The notes under the pieces were generated by a model, which was not told the origin of the DNA, searched no databases, and was given only the letters and a program-made list of their open reading frames with translations. A DNA stretch of 64,000 bases from Arthrobacter sunyaminii (GTDB taxonomy: Bacteria > Actinomycetota > Actinomycetes > Actinomycetales > Micrococcaceae). A program made the position numbers and the translations under genes. Position 1 is the first letter of the stretch. Each line of letters starts with the position of its first letter. The stretch spans positions 930,001 through 994,000 of the forward strand of contig NZ_CP076456.1 in assembly GCF_018866305.1 (NCBI RefSeq), read 5' to 3'. Of the stretch, positions 42,583 to 51,328 are shown in pieces.

Positions 42583-44466
42583 TCAGTCCCGGGCGCGTAG
42601 GGCACTTTCGCGCAGGTACTGTTCCACCCGCGTATAGGCGTCGCGGGTGAGAGCCTTCCAGAGTTCCACGGCCAGACGCGGATTCTCTTCCTCAAGGGTG
42701 TCCATGGCGTCAGCGGTGAGAACCTTGAGCCGAACCGGTCCGGCGGCCTTCACTGTTGTTTCCTGACGTTTGTCCGTGCCCAGAGCCATCTCGCCGAAGG
42801 TCATCCCCGGGCCCAGAGTGGTGAGTTTGATCCGGGAACCGTCCGGTGCCGGCATGGAGGTGGCAATGTTGCCGGCGACGATGAAGAACACGCCTCCGAA
42901 ACGCTGGCCCACCCGCCGGACCACGTCGCCGTCGTCATAAGAACGCTCTTCCATGAGGTCCTGGACGGTTTGGGCATCCTCGGGATCCAGCTGGTTTAGG
43001 GCCGGCGAATCGACCGGCTCCATGACGTCCGGAAGCACCAGTTCACTGCCGTAAGCATCAATGAGATGTGTCTCGCAGTATTCAACGGCAGCGTTGCGGG
43101 TGGGGAAGGACGGAACCTCGCGGCCGCGTGCGGCCAGATCTTCGGTGACCGTTCCTTCGCTGTCCACCAGCACCAGACCCCGTCCGTTCAGCGCCAGCAT
43201 TTCGGCGGACTCGGCGAACAGGCGAAGGGCAACCTCGGAGACTTCGTCAACGCTCCGCAGGTCCAGGATCACCATTTCGACGTCGTCGTCCAGGTTGGAG
43301 AGCGCCCGCACCACCGACTCGGCACCGGCAAAGAGAAGATCCCCGTTCAGTTCCAGCACCTGGGCGCGGTGGCCGTGGCTGCGCAGCACCTCAACGGCTT
43401 CGTCTGTGCGCCGGATACCCGACGGCGCGGCGGTGATGTCATAGACGTTGCGGATGGCAGAACGGCCGGTGCGGGCAGCGCGGACAAAGTGCAGCTGCAT
43501 GTCGTGGGAGATCCGCTGGCTGGTGGCAACCCCGCGGACACTGGAGCCGTGGGCGTCCAGCGGAGGGGAATAGACCGCCAGTCCAACCTGCCCGGGCAGC
43601 ACCGCGATGGTTCCACCGCCAACCCCGGACTTGGCCGGCATACCCACGCTGGACAGCCAGGCGCCGGCGTCGTCATACATGCCACAGGTGGTCATGACGG
43701 AAAGCACCCGTTCCACCGGTTCAATCTCCAGTACCTGATCGCCGGAGAGCGGGTTGCGGCCGCTGTTGGCCAGCGTAGCGGCCATCATGGCCAGGTCCAG
43801 TGCATTGACCATCACCGAGCATTGGCGGAAATAATCCTTGATGACCGGAGCCGGGTCGGATTCGATGATGTCAAAGGAGCGCAACAGGTACGCGAGAGCG
43901 TGATTGCGGTGGCCTGACTTTAATTCCGACCGGTAAATCCGTTCACTGACGGACAGCTGGCGCCCGGCGAAGGCGGAGTACGTGTTCAGGATCCGCTTGA
44001 AGCGGGTGCTGCCGCCGGAGCCGCGGACCAGGGAGGTGGCGGTGAGGGCACCGGCGTTAATCATGGCGTTGGCAGGCCGCCCGGTGCCTTCGGCAAGGGA
44101 GATCTCATTAAAGGAATCCCCGGAGGGTTCCACATCCACCTTCGCGTCCACGGCGTCCATTCCCCTGTCGGCCAGGGCCAGCCCGTAGGTGAAGGGTTTG
44201 GAGATGGACTGGATGCTGAATTCCTCCCGGGTGTCGCCCACCTCGTAGACATATCCGTCGGCCGTGGCCAGCGCAATGCCGAAGTTATTCGGGTCCACAT
44301 TCGCCATGGCAGGAATGCTGCTGTACGGCTTGCCGTCCTTGAGTTCCGCTATTTCGGTGTGAATCCTGCGGAGGTATGTCTCGATGGGGGAGGAGCCGGG
44401 ATAGGAGCCGGACGCGGACGGGGACGTCGCCGCGTGAGCGGCAGTCACGGAGGAAGTGGAACGCAT
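42583..44466 (-). CDS. glsA: Glutaminase A fused to STAS and cyclic-nucleotide-binding domains
   Basis: 627 residues. Part 1 (about 25-340) is a serine-dependent beta-lactamase-like glutaminase that hydrolyses glutamine to glutamate and ammonia: SxxK pair Ser87/Lys90 in SIQSISKPF, GRPANAMINAGA (about 128), GMYDDAGAWLSSVGMPAKSGVGGG (split, about 270-293). Part 2 (about 355-465) is a STAS domain (VLELNGDLLFAGAESVVRAL, VILDLRSVDEVSEVAL). Part 3 (about 500-610) is a Crp-like cNMP-binding domain (FFIVAGNIATS, GPGMTFGEMALG). Plain glutaminases are about 310 residues. The tail suggests nucleotide- or partner-controlled activity. Confidence 0.9.
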   Translation of the reverse strand: MRSTSSVTAAHAATSPSASGSYPGSSPIETYLRRIHTEIAELKDGKPYSSIPAMANVDPNNFGIALATADGYVYEVGDTREEFSIQSISKPFTYGLALADRGMDAVDAKVDVEPSGDSFNEISLAEGTGRPANAMINAGALTATSLVRGSGGSTRFKRILNTYSAFAGRQLSVSERIYRSELKSGHRNHALAYLLRSFDIIESDPAPVIKDYFRQCSVMVNALDLAMMAATLANSGRNPLSGDQVLEIEPVERVLSVMTTCGMYDDAGAWLSSVGMPAKSGVGGGTIAVLPGQVGLAVYSPPLDAHGSSVRGVATSQRISHDMQLHFVRAARTGRSAIRNVYDITAAPSGIRRTDEAVEVLRSHGHRAQVLELNGDLLFAGAESVVRALSNLDDDVEMVILDLRSVDEVSEVALRLFAESAEMLALNGRGLVLVDSEGTVTEDLAARGREVPSFPTRNAAVEYCETHLIDAYGSELVLPDVMEPVDSPALNQLDPEDAQTVQDLMEERSYDDGDVVRRVGQRFGGVFFIVAGNIATSMPAPDGSRIKLTTLGPGMTFGEMALGTDKRQETTVKAAGPVRLKVLTADAMDTLEEENPRLAVELWKALTRDAYTRVEQYLRESALRARD

Positions 44467-44498
44467 CTCTCAAGCCTAACGAGTAGCGCGGAAAGGGG

Positions 44499-44527
44499 GT
44501 GACGCCTGGGAGGCCTCTGTGTATACT
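44499..44527 (+). promoter_or_regulatory. Promoter of second csp gene
   Basis: -35 GTGACG (44499-44504) and -10 TATACT (44522-44527) separated by 17 bases, with a TG just upstream of the -10. This predicts a leader of about 145 bases. Confidence 0.7.
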
Positions 44528-44540
44528 AATTTCAGTTGCA

Positions 44541-44678
44541 GTGTTGCGCATGTTGATAGTCCAAGCGGCGAAACCCACATCAAGGGCCAGCCGCTTTTTC
44601 TGTAACATGCCGCGTACGGCACAGCAACGTGAAACTCCTCGAAGGTCGGGGGTGGTTTCTTTAGAAGGATGATTAAAA
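44541..44678 (+). ncRNA. Structured cold-shock leader, copy 2
   Basis: Shares with copy 1 the words GTTGCGCAT, CAAGCGGCGAAACCCA and AGCCGCTTTT. Hairpin 1 pairs AAGCGGC (44563-44569) with GCCGCTT (44590-44596); its loop is longer, but the CCC/GGG inner pairing is kept. Hairpin 2 pairs GAAAC (44631-44635) with GTTTC (44655-44659), where copy 1 has GAAGCT/AGCTTC, a compensatory change. AGAAGGA follows at once. Confidence 0.65.
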
Positions 44679-44882
44679 ATGGCAACAGGTACCGTGAAAT
44701 GGTTCAACTCCGAAAAGGGCTTTGGCTTCATCGAGCCCGATGACGGAAGCGCCGACGTTTTCGCTCACTACTCCGCTATCAACTCGAGTGGCTACCGCTC
44801 CCTCGAAGAGAACCAGAAGGTTAGCTTCGATACAGAGCAGGGCCCCAAGGGTCCCCAGGCCGTAAACATCCAGGCCCTCTAA
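44679..44882 (+). CDS. cspA: Cold shock protein (CspA family), copy 2
   Basis: 67-residue cold-shock domain protein with the same RNP1 (KGFGFI) and RNP2 (VFAHYS) motifs as the copy at 39717, from which it differs at four residues (Ser/Asn 41, Arg/Lys, Glu/Asp and Val/Thr near the C-terminus). It has its own promoter and structured leader, so it can be expressed alone. The two genes probably come from a duplication that kept the leader structure. Confidence 0.95.
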   Translation: MATGTVKWFNSEKGFGFIEPDDGSADVFAHYSAINSSGYRSLEENQKVSFDTEQGPKGPQAVNIQAL

Positions 44883-44922
44883 ATCTAGACTTTGGGTTCC
44901 CCCGGGAACCGGCTTGAATAAG

Positions 44923-44954
44923 TTGCAGGACGGGAAGAAATTCCCGTCCTGCAA
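44923..44954 (+). terminator. Hairpin after second csp gene
   Basis: TTGCAGGACGGGAA (44923-44936) pairs perfectly with TTCCCGTCCTGCAA (44941-44954) around a GAAA tetraloop, 41 bases past the stop. There is no T-run, but the stem core GCAGGACGGG equals that of the terminator after the first csp gene. Confidence 0.7.
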
Positions 44955-45120
44955 CTGCGTTAACACCTCGTTCTGCAGGTGTCCGGCGTCTGGAACAGCG
45001 GCTACTTGCCTTCCAGAGCGTGGGACCGGTAACAGCCCGCATCTTATGGAACGGATTCCCCAGCAGCACAACGGGACCTCCTAGCCTCACAACTTGGTCA
45101 GCGGCCCGCCTTCCGCGGCC

Positions 45121-45156
45121 GCCGGCATCACCGCCGGCATCACTGCCGGCACCAGT
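45121..45156 (+). repeat. 12-bp tandem repeat
   Basis: Three successive units beginning GCCGGCAYCA (45121-45132, 45133-45144, 45145-45156), the last with two changes. Intergenic, about 140 bases ahead of the ABC operon. Confidence 0.7.
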
Positions 45157-45218
45157 GCCCAGCGGCGCTTCGGCCGTGCCGAGACGATTTCCGCTCTGTT
45201 CCCGAGCGAGTTCATACT

Positions 45219-45229
45219 ATGTAGGACAA
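45219..45229. promoter_or_regulatory. GntR-like operator upstream of dipeptide-type ABC operon
   Basis: ATGTAGGACAA matches the FadR/GntR-type pattern TnGTnnnACnA at all fixed positions but one. It lies 68 bases ahead of the binding-protein gene, overlapping the most AT-rich part of the gap. Confidence 0.3.
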
Positions 45230-45296
45230 CATTTGGCGCGGACGCATTGTCCGCAGCCGTCCGGGCACCGCCCGCCCCACCGATGGAGAACAAAAG

Positions 45297-46832
45297 ATGC
45301 GCCGAATTCCCGTCCGCTCGTCGGCTGCCCTTCTGCTGACGGCGCTGACACTCAGCGCCTGTTCCGCAGGATCGGGCGCCGGCCAAAGCGGCTCCGGCCA
45401 GGACGGTGCGGGGAACGGTCAGGAGAGCGGCGGCGTCGTCGTCGCATTGACGGGTGAACCCGCAAACCTGGACTTCACCACTACGGCCGGCGCTGCCATT
45501 CCGCAGGCGCTGATGGCCAACGTGTATGAGGGACTCGTGGAAATCGACCAGGACGGACAGATCCAGCCGCTGCTCGCGGAGTCCTGGGACATCAGCGGGG
45601 ACCGGACTACTTACACTTTCACCCTGCAGCCGGAAGTAACGTTTTCCAACGGGGAGGCCTTCACCGCCGACGACGTTAAGTTCAGCCTGGAACGGGTGAA
45701 GTCGGACGCGTGGCTGTCCAGCCTGAAATCCAAGATGGATGTGGTGGAATCCGTCACCGTCCTCAGCGACAGCGAAGTGAGTGTGAAGCTGTCCCGCCCG
45801 TCCAATGCCTGGCTCTTCGACCTGGGCACCCCCGTGGGCGCCATGTTTGATGAAAGCGGCGTCGCGGACCTGGCATCCACTGCCATCGGCACCGGACCCT
45901 TCACTGTCCAGGCTTGGAACCGCGGCGAATCCATTGAATTGGCGGCGCGGTCCGATTACTGGGGGGAGGCGCCCAAGGTGGAGAGTGCAACCCTGCGCTA
46001 CTTCGCGGACGCCGTGGCCACCACCAACGCCCTCCGCTCCGGAGACGTGGACGTGGTCTACAACATGCAGGCTCCCGAACTGCTGTCCAGCTTCGCGGAC
46101 GACGACTCCTTCCAGGTTCTTGAGGGGACCTCCAACGGCGAAATCATGCTGTCCATGAACAACGCCCGTCCTCCGTTTAACGACGTGCGCGTCCGCCAGG
46201 CCGTGCTGCATGCCGTGGACCGCCAAGCCGTTCTGGACACGGCCTGGAGCGGCTACGGAACGCTGGTGGGTGGACCCGTGCCGCCCACCGACCCGTACTA
46301 CGAGGACCTCAACGACACCTATCCCTACGACCCCGAAAAGGCCCGCGCGCTGCTGGCCGAAGCCGGCGCGGAAAACCTGGACGTCACCTTCACGGTGCCC
46401 ACCCGCCCGTACGCCACGGCTGTGTCTGAAATTGTGGTGTCCCAGCTGGCCGAAGTGGGCATCAACGCCACCATCGAATCCGCCGAGTTCCCCGCCGTCT
46501 GGCTGGACAAGGTCTTCACCCGCCACGACTACGACATGTCAGTGGTCCTGGCCGTGGAGAGCCGCGACCTGCTCACCATGTTCAACAACCCCAATTACTA
46601 CCTTGGCTACGACAACGCCAAAATCAAGGACGCCGCGGCAGCAGCGGATGCCGCGGATGAAGCCGGCTACATTTCCGGCATGCAGCAGGTGGTGCGCACC
46701 ATCAACGACGACGCCGCCGCGGATGTCCTGTTCCTGTTTCCCAACATTGTGGTGGCCAAGGCCGGCGTGACCGGCATTCCCGCCAACTCGGTCACTGAAG
46801 CGCTGGACCTGGGCTCAGCAGGGTGGCAGTAG
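45297..46832 (+). CDS. Peptide/nickel-type ABC transporter substrate-binding lipoprotein
   Basis: Family 5 extracellular solute-binding protein, 511 residues, lipid-anchored. Signal with lipobox LSAC (about residue 20-23), then a Gly/Ser-rich linker (about 24-45) and the mature domain: GGVVVALTGEPANLDF, LAESWDISGDRTTYTFTL, FSNGEAFTADDVKFSLER (about 115-132) and NNARPPFNDVRVRQAV (about 283-298), the family signature. GGAGAAC precedes the ATG. First gene of a four-gene import operon; peptides are the usual cargo, though related systems carry other solutes. Confidence 0.9.
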   Translation: MRRIPVRSSAALLLTALTLSACSAGSGAGQSGSGQDGAGNGQESGGVVVALTGEPANLDFTTTAGAAIPQALMANVYEGLVEIDQDGQIQPLLAESWDISGDRTTYTFTLQPEVTFSNGEAFTADDVKFSLERVKSDAWLSSLKSKMDVVESVTVLSDSEVSVKLSRPSNAWLFDLGTPVGAMFDESGVADLASTAIGTGPFTVQAWNRGESIELAARSDYWGEAPKVESATLRYFADAVATTNALRSGDVDVVYNMQAPELLSSFADDDSFQVLEGTSNGEIMLSMNNARPPFNDVRVRQAVLHAVDRQAVLDTAWSGYGTLVGGPVPPTDPYYEDLNDTYPYDPEKARALLAEAGAENLDVTFTVPTRPYATAVSEIVVSQLAEVGINATIESAEFPAVWLDKVFTRHDYDMSVVLAVESRDLLTMFNNPNYYLGYDNAKIKDAAAAADAADEAGYISGMQQVVRTINDDAAADVLFLFPNIVVAKAGVTGIPANSVTEALDLGSAGWQ

Positions 46833-46838
46833 CAGGCC

Positions 46839-47786
46839 GTGGGAATCCGCCTGCTGATTAACGCTGTCCGGTTTGCCGCCACGTTCCTGGCGGCCACCGT
46901 GGCCGTGTTCCTCTTCATGCGTGCCATCCCCGGCGATCCCGCCCAGATAGCCCTGGGCGTCAACGCCACCCCGGAGTTGCTGGAGCAGACCCGCCGGGAG
47001 TTCGGCACCGACCGACCGCTGCCGGTGCAGTATCTCGACTGGGTAGGGGGACTGTTCCGGGGTGACTTCGGGGTTTCCTACGTCACCCGCCAGGACATCA
47101 GCCCCCTGCTGCTGGACCGCCTGCAGGTCTCGCTCATCCTTGTGGGGCTGGCCATGGCTGCGGCGCTGGTTATCGCCGTGCCCTTCGGGACCATTGCCGC
47201 GCTGCGGCACCGCAAACCCAGTGGAGTCCTGCTCAGCGGGCTGAGCCAGCTGGGCGTGGCGGTGCCGGGCTTCCTGGCCGGGATCATGCTGGTGGTGGTC
47301 TTTGCCGTGGGGCTGGGCTGGTTCCCGGCCAACGGCTGGACTCCGCCGGGCGTGGACTTTGCCGATTTCCTGCACCGGGTGACCCTGCCGGTGCTCGCCC
47401 TGGCTTCCGTCCAAGGCGCTGTCCTGACCCGCTACGTCCGGTCCGCCGTCCTGGAAGTCATGAGCGAGGACTATCTGCGTACTGCCCGGGCCAAGGGGCT
47501 CGGCAAACTGGAAGCACTGGTTCGGCACGGGCTGCGCAATGCCGCGGTTCCGGTGCTGACGGTCGCCAGCGTACAGCTGGCGGCACTGATCATTGGCGCC
47601 GTGGTCATTGAACGCGTCTTCGTCATTCCCGGCCTGGGGTCCATGCTCCTGGACGCCGTGGGGAACCGGGATCTGCTTACCGTCCAGTCGGTGGTGATGG
47701 TCCTGGTGGCCCTCACCCTGATCATCAACCTGGCCGTTGACGTCCTGTATACGATCATCGATCCCCGGCTGAGGAAACGCTCATGA
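46839..47786 (+). CDS. Dipeptide-type ABC transporter permease (DppB-like)
   Basis: Inner-membrane permease, 315 residues, six helices. DppB/OppB landmarks are the N-terminal VAVFLFMRAIPGDPAQIALG (about 24-43), RREFGTDRPLPVQYLDW (about 53-69), and the ATPase-contact loop SEDYLRTARAKGL (about 208-220) followed by VRHGLRNAAVPVLTV. GTG start six bases after the binding-protein stop, and its stop overlaps the next permease gene (ATGA). Confidence 0.92.
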   Translation: MGIRLLINAVRFAATFLAATVAVFLFMRAIPGDPAQIALGVNATPELLEQTRREFGTDRPLPVQYLDWVGGLFRGDFGVSYVTRQDISPLLLDRLQVSLILVGLAMAAALVIAVPFGTIAALRHRKPSGVLLSGLSQLGVAVPGFLAGIMLVVVFAVGLGWFPANGWTPPGVDFADFLHRVTLPVLALASVQGAVLTRYVRSAVLEVMSEDYLRTARAKGLGKLEALVRHGLRNAAVPVLTVASVQLAALIIGAVVIERVFVIPGLGSMLLDAVGNRDLLTVQSVVMVLVALTLIINLAVDVLYTIIDPRLRKRS

Positions 47787-48610
47787 GGACCGCCCGCAGG
47801 ATCTCTCCCACGCTGCTGGTCGGAGCCGTGCTGGTCACGGTGGTGCTGCTGGCGGCACTGGTGTCCTTTTTCTGGACGCCCTACGATCCGGTCCGTGCTT
47901 TTCCCGCCGACCGGCTGCAGGGCTCCACCCCCGATCACCTGATGGGCACGGACCGCTACGGGCGGGACGTTTTCTCCGGCATCCTCTATGGAGCCCGCAT
48001 CACGCTGTCGGTGGGGCTGGTCGCCGTGGGCATCGCCGCCCTCATCGGCACCCCCATCGGTATCCTGGCCGGCATGCGCCGGGGGGCGGTGGACGAAGTG
48101 GCGATGCGCGGCGCGGACATCCTGCTGGCCTTCCCCGCCCTGTTGCTGGCGATCATGTTCGGTGCGGTGTTCGGCGGGGGAACGACGACGGCGATGGTCG
48201 CTATCGGGATTGGCTCCATTCCCGGCTTCGCCCGCGTTGCCCGGTCCGGCACCCTGCAGGTCATGAGCACCGAATACGTGCTGGCGGCCCGGGCAGCCAG
48301 CCAGCCGGCGCTGCGCATCGCCCGCCGGCACGTCCTGCCCAATATTGCCGGGATGGTGGTGGTGCAGTGCTCCGTCACCTTTGGCCTGGCCGTCCTGGCA
48401 GAGGCTGCGCTGTCCTTTCTGGGCCTGGGAACGCCGCCGCCGGTGCCGTCCTGGGGCCGGATGCTGCAGGAGTCCCAGCAGTTTCTGGGCACCTATCCGT
48501 CGCTGGCGATCTGGCCCGGAGCGGCCATTGCCGTGGCGGTGCTGGGCTTCAATCTGCTGGGCGACGGCCTGCGGGACCGGTTCGATCCCAAACTGAACGG
48601 AGAACGCTGA
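47783..48610 (+). CDS. Dipeptide-type ABC transporter permease (DppC-like)
   Basis: Second permease, 275 residues. Features are the N-terminal [20 protein letters not shown] (about 46-65) typical of DppC/OppC, the [20 protein letters not shown] segment, and the coupling loop [14 protein letters not shown] (about 160-173) with ARRHVLPNI. It pairs with the DppB-like subunit. The stop shares one base with the ATPase start (TGATG). Confidence 0.92.
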   Translation: MRTARRISPTLLVGAVLVTVVLLAALVSFFWTPYDPVRAFPADRLQGSTPDHLMGTDRYGRDVFSGILYGARITLSVGLVAVGIAALIGTPIGILAGMRRGAVDEVAMRGADILLAFPALLLAIMFGAVFGGGTTTAMVAIGIGSIPGFARVARSGTLQVMSTEYVLAARAASQPALRIARRHVLPNIAGMVVVQCSVTFGLAVLAEAALSFLGLGTPPPVPSWGRMLQESQQFLGTYPSLAIWPGAAIAVAVLGFNLLGDGLRDRFDPKLNGER

Positions 48611-50337
48611 TGTCAGCACCGCATGCGGCATCTGTGCCCCTGTTGGAGGTCACAGGGCTGAAAGTCAGCGCCGGAAGCCGGGTGCTGGTGAAGGATTTTG
48701 CCCTTTCCCTGTCCCGCGGTGAACGCGTGGGCCTGATCGGAGAATCCGGGTCGGGAAAATCCGTGACAGCGGCCGCTCTCATGGGACTGTTACCGGACGA
48801 GCTCCGGACCAGCGGATCGGTCCGGCTGGACGGCGTTCCGCACAATCTGGTGGGAGCTTCCGACCGCCAGATGAGCCGCATCCGCGGCCGGCGGACGGGA
48901 ATGGTGTTTCAGGAGCCGCTGAGTGCCCTGAACCCGCTGATGCGGGTGGGCCGTCAGGTGGCTGAGGCGCTGACCCGGCACGGAACCCTCCGCGGCCAGG
49001 CCGCCGTGGCGCGCAGTGTTGAGCTGCTGGCGTCCGTACAGTTGCCGGATCCGGCCGAGGCTGCCCGCGCCTATCCGCACCAGCTTTCGGGCGGGCAGCG
49101 CCAGCGCGTCATGCTGGCCATGGCGCTGGCCAATGACCCGGACCTGCTGATCTGTGATGAACCGACCACCGCGCTGGACGTAAGCGTGCAGCGCCAAATG
49201 CTGCAGCTGATCTCAGAGGGTGTCGCCCGGCGCGGGAGCGGGCTGCTGTTCATCACCCATGACCTGGCTGTGGCGGCCAGCATCTGTGACCGCATTCTGG
49301 TGATGCGCGACGGCGTGCTGGTGGAACAGGGACCCACTGCGGACGTGTTTGTCCGGCCGCAGCACGAATACACCCGCGGGCTGCTGGCGGCTTCGGATCT
49401 GGAGGCCACGGACGGTTCCGGGCGGTTGTTCACGGTTTCTTCTGCGGCCGGGTACGTTCCGGGGGCTGCGCGGGACCAGGCACCTGCAGCGCCGGCGGTC
49501 ACAGTGCCCTCGGGCTCTGAGGCTGCAGAGCCGTTGATCCGGGTGAACGGGCTCAACCGCACCTACCGCCGCGGGCGCAGTTCCCTGTTCCGCGCTCCTG
49601 CGGAAGTGGCCGCCCTGCGGGACGTGTCCTTCCAGGTTGCCGCCGGTCAGCGCTTTGGCATCGTAGGGGAGTCCGGGTCCGGCAAGTCCACCCTGCTGCG
49701 GATCCTCGCAGGTCTGGACCAGCCGACGTCGGGCTCCGTGCAGGTGGCCGGCAATGAAGTGGGCGGTGCGAAAGAGAACCAGCTGCTGGAACTGCGCCGG
49801 CAGCTGCAGATTGTCTTCCAGGATCCGATGGGATCCCTCAATCCCCGCATGCGCGTGCGGGATCTGGTTGCTGAACCGCTGCTGCTGCCCGGCGAGCCGG
49901 TGGCCGCCCGGCACCATGCCGGCAAGGTGGCGGAAATGCTGAACGCGGTGGGCCTGCCTTCGGATGCCGCGGAGCGTTTTCCGCACCAGTTCTCCGGCGG
50001 TCAGCGCCAGCGGATCGCCATAGCGCGTGCCCTGATCTGCGAGCCCCGCATCCTGGTGGCGGATGAGCCGGTCAGCGCCCTGGACGTTTCAGTGCGGGCG
50101 CAGGTGCTGAACCTGCTCTCTGATTTGGTGGACAAATATCGGCTCACGCTCGTGTTCGTTTCCCACGACCTGGGCGTCGTGAAACACCTGTGCGACACGG
50201 TGGCCGTCATGCATCAGGGACGGATCGTGGAGTCCGGTCCAACCGGACAGGTTTATGCCGCTCCGGAGCACGAGTACACTCAACGGCTCGTGGCCTCGTC
50301 GCTGTCCCTGCATGCCGGCTCTCCGGCGCGGACCTAG
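48610..50337 (+). CDS. Fused double ATPase of dipeptide-type ABC transporter (DppD-DppF)
   Basis: 575 residues with two full ABC domains in one chain. Domain 1 (about 10-255): Walker [10 protein letters not shown], signature LSGGQRQRV, Walker [13 protein letters not shown]. Domain 2 (about 310-570): Walker [10 protein letters not shown], signature FSGGQRQRI, Walker [14 protein letters not shown] linker of about 45 residues ([19 protein letters not shown] and a Pro/Ala-rich part) joins them. It replaces separate DppD and DppF subunits. An upstream in-frame ATG at 48367 lies inside dppC and is rejected. Confidence 0.93.
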   Translation: MSAPHAASVPLLEVTGLKVSAGSRVLVKDFALSLSRGERVGLIGESGSGKSVTAAALMGLLPDELRTSGSVRLDGVPHNLVGASDRQMSRIRGRRTGMVFQEPLSALNPLMRVGRQVAEALTRHGTLRGQAAVARSVELLASVQLPDPAEAARAYPHQLSGGQRQRVMLAMALANDPDLLICDEPTTALDVSVQRQMLQLISEGVARRGSGLLFITHDLAVAASICDRILVMRDGVLVEQGPTADVFVRPQHEYTRGLLAASDLEATDGSGRLFTVSSAAGYVPGAARDQAPAAPAVTVPSGSEAAEPLIRVNGLNRTYRRGRSSLFRAPAEVAALRDVSFQVAAGQRFGIVGESGSGKSTLLRILAGLDQPTSGSVQVAGNEVGGAKENQLLELRRQLQIVFQDPMGSLNPRMRVRDLVAEPLLLPGEPVAARHHAGKVAEMLNAVGLPSDAAERFPHQFSGGQRQRIAIARALICEPRILVADEPVSALDVSVRAQVLNLLSDLVDKYRLTLVFVSHDLGVVKHLCDTVAVMHQGRIVESGPTGQVYAAPEHEYTQRLVASSLSLHAGSPART

Positions 50338-50400
50338 TCCACACCTCGGGCACGAAACTCCACACCTCGGGCACAGGACTCCACACCTCGGGCACAAGAC
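50338..50400 (+). repeat. 21-bp tandem repeat, three units
   Basis: Units at 50338-50358, 50359-50379 and 50380-50400 share the core TCCACACCTCGGGCAC and differ only in the last five bases (GAAAC, AGGAC, AAGAC). It starts at the stop codon of the double ATPase gene. Reverse-strand translation gives an illusory CPRCG repeat. Confidence 0.9.
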
Positions 50401-50607
50401 ACAGAAGGCAATACGGCCGGCACAGCGGCAAAACTGGCTATACTTCCAAGCAGCTTCAAGAACTGCGGCCGCCAAGCTCCGACTTGGCCGCATACCAACC
50501 CCACGCTCGTTGGGTGGTTCGGATGAAGAAGTGGCCTGCACTCGCCCTCGGGTAACCGGTGCGGGCAAGAGCACGCCGAAAGGACCGGCGCACGTCGCCG
50601 TATTCTC

Positions 50608-50784
50608 ATGGACAATTCCGTTTATGCCGCTGACCGCCCTGCCACAGGCAGGCCTGCTGACACCGCTGATCCCCGCCGCGCAGCAGAACCCCGGGGAGTT
50701 TCCCTTTCGGATTACCGGGCTATCACGGCGGCCCGCCAGGAGTTTCTGGACTTCCTGCTGGCCCGTGCCGAGCATCCGGCATGA
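50608..50784 (+). CDS. Putative antitoxin-like small protein upstream of PIN protein
   Basis: 58 residues, too small to be recognised. The N-terminal half is Arg/Ala/Pro-rich (YAADRPATGRPADTADPRR) and the C-terminal part is a likely amphipathic helix (LSDYRAITAARQEFLDFLLA). The stop overlaps the PIN gene start (ATGA), the usual organisation of an antitoxin followed by a VapC toxin. No good ribosome site; TATTCT directly before the ATG looks promoter-like. No DNA-binding fold can be assigned, so the antitoxin role is inference from position. Confidence 0.5.
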   Translation: MDNSVYAADRPATGRPADTADPRRAAEPRGVSLSDYRAITAARQEFLDFLLARAEHPA

Positions 50785-51221
50785 ACGGGCAGTCCGGGCT
50801 CCTGCTGGACACCGCCGTTCTGGCTGACATCCGAAGCCCTGATCCCAGCGCAGCTCTGCGGGATTTTCTGCGGTGCCGCAGCAGCCTGCGGATCTTCATC
50901 TCGGCGCTGACCCTGGGCGACCTGCCGAAGCCGGACCGCGCCTGGCTGCAGGAGCTCACCGGCCGCTTCGGCTGCCATATCCTGCCGGTGGATCCCGGGG
51001 TGGCACTGGCGTCCACAGGACTGGACCACGACACCGGCACTCTCACCGTGGTGGTGGCTGCGACCGCCCTGCACCATGACCTGACAGTGGTGACCGACCG
51101 GCCGGAGGATTTCCGCCGGTTGGGAGCCGCCGCAGTTGACCCGTGGCACGCTGCACCGGTGCCGCCTGCGCATCCGCCCCAGGGTGAGGGTACCGACGCA
51201 GGAACCGGTGTAACCGCATAG
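50781..51221 (+). CDS. PIN-domain protein (VapC-like), degenerate active site
   Basis: 146 residues. PIN-fold features are LLLDTAVLADIR with Asp10, ISALTLGDL with Asp47, VVVAATALHHDLTVVTDRPEDF with Asp106/Asp110. In VapC toxins a third acidic residue starts the helix before IAATA, but here that position is Thr89. The C-terminal 30 residues (PWHAAPVPPAHPPQGEGTD) are Pro/Gly-rich and extra to the fold. Coupled to the 58-residue gene upstream. Either an altered RNase or a non-catalytic PIN relative. Confidence 0.7.
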   Translation: MNGQSGLLLDTAVLADIRSPDPSAALRDFLRCRSSLRIFISALTLGDLPKPDRAWLQELTGRFGCHILPVDPGVALASTGLDHDTGTLTVVVAATALHHDLTVVTDRPEDFRRLGAAAVDPWHAAPVPPAHPPQGEGTDAGTGVTA

Positions 51222-51328
51222 TCCTCATTCAGGGAATAGTCAAGGGTTGTGGGAGAATACATACATCCCAGTGACCGTCAGCACACCTGCTTTCGGCTGC
51301 CCAAAAACTAGAGTTAGGAGTGCTGGCC

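Larger units (their letters stand above)
44883..45296. other. Gene-free stretch before the dipeptide-type ABC operon
   Basis: 413 bases without a credible gene. It holds the hairpin after csp (44923-44954), a three-unit 12-bp repeat (45121-45156) and an AT-richer segment near 45210-45232 that probably contains the ABC operon promoter. ORFs in this stretch are GC-driven and lack ribosome sites. Confidence 0.6.

Noticed and set aside
45087..46526. Long minus-strand frame over the dipeptide-type binding protein
   Set aside because: Antisense shadow of a confident lipoprotein gene; it runs through the intergenic 12-bp repeat (VMPA repeats) and lacks a ribosome site.
48367..48609. N-terminal extension of the double ATPase
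   Set aside because: The upstream ATG lies inside dppC in another frame and the added residues are unlike an ABC protein. The ATG at 48610 fits the operon overlap.
50089..50775. Minus-strand frame with CPRCG repeats that look like zinc-ribbon units
   Set aside because: The pattern is the translation of the three-unit 21-bp DNA repeat. The rest of the frame is antisense to the double ATPase and shows no protein features.
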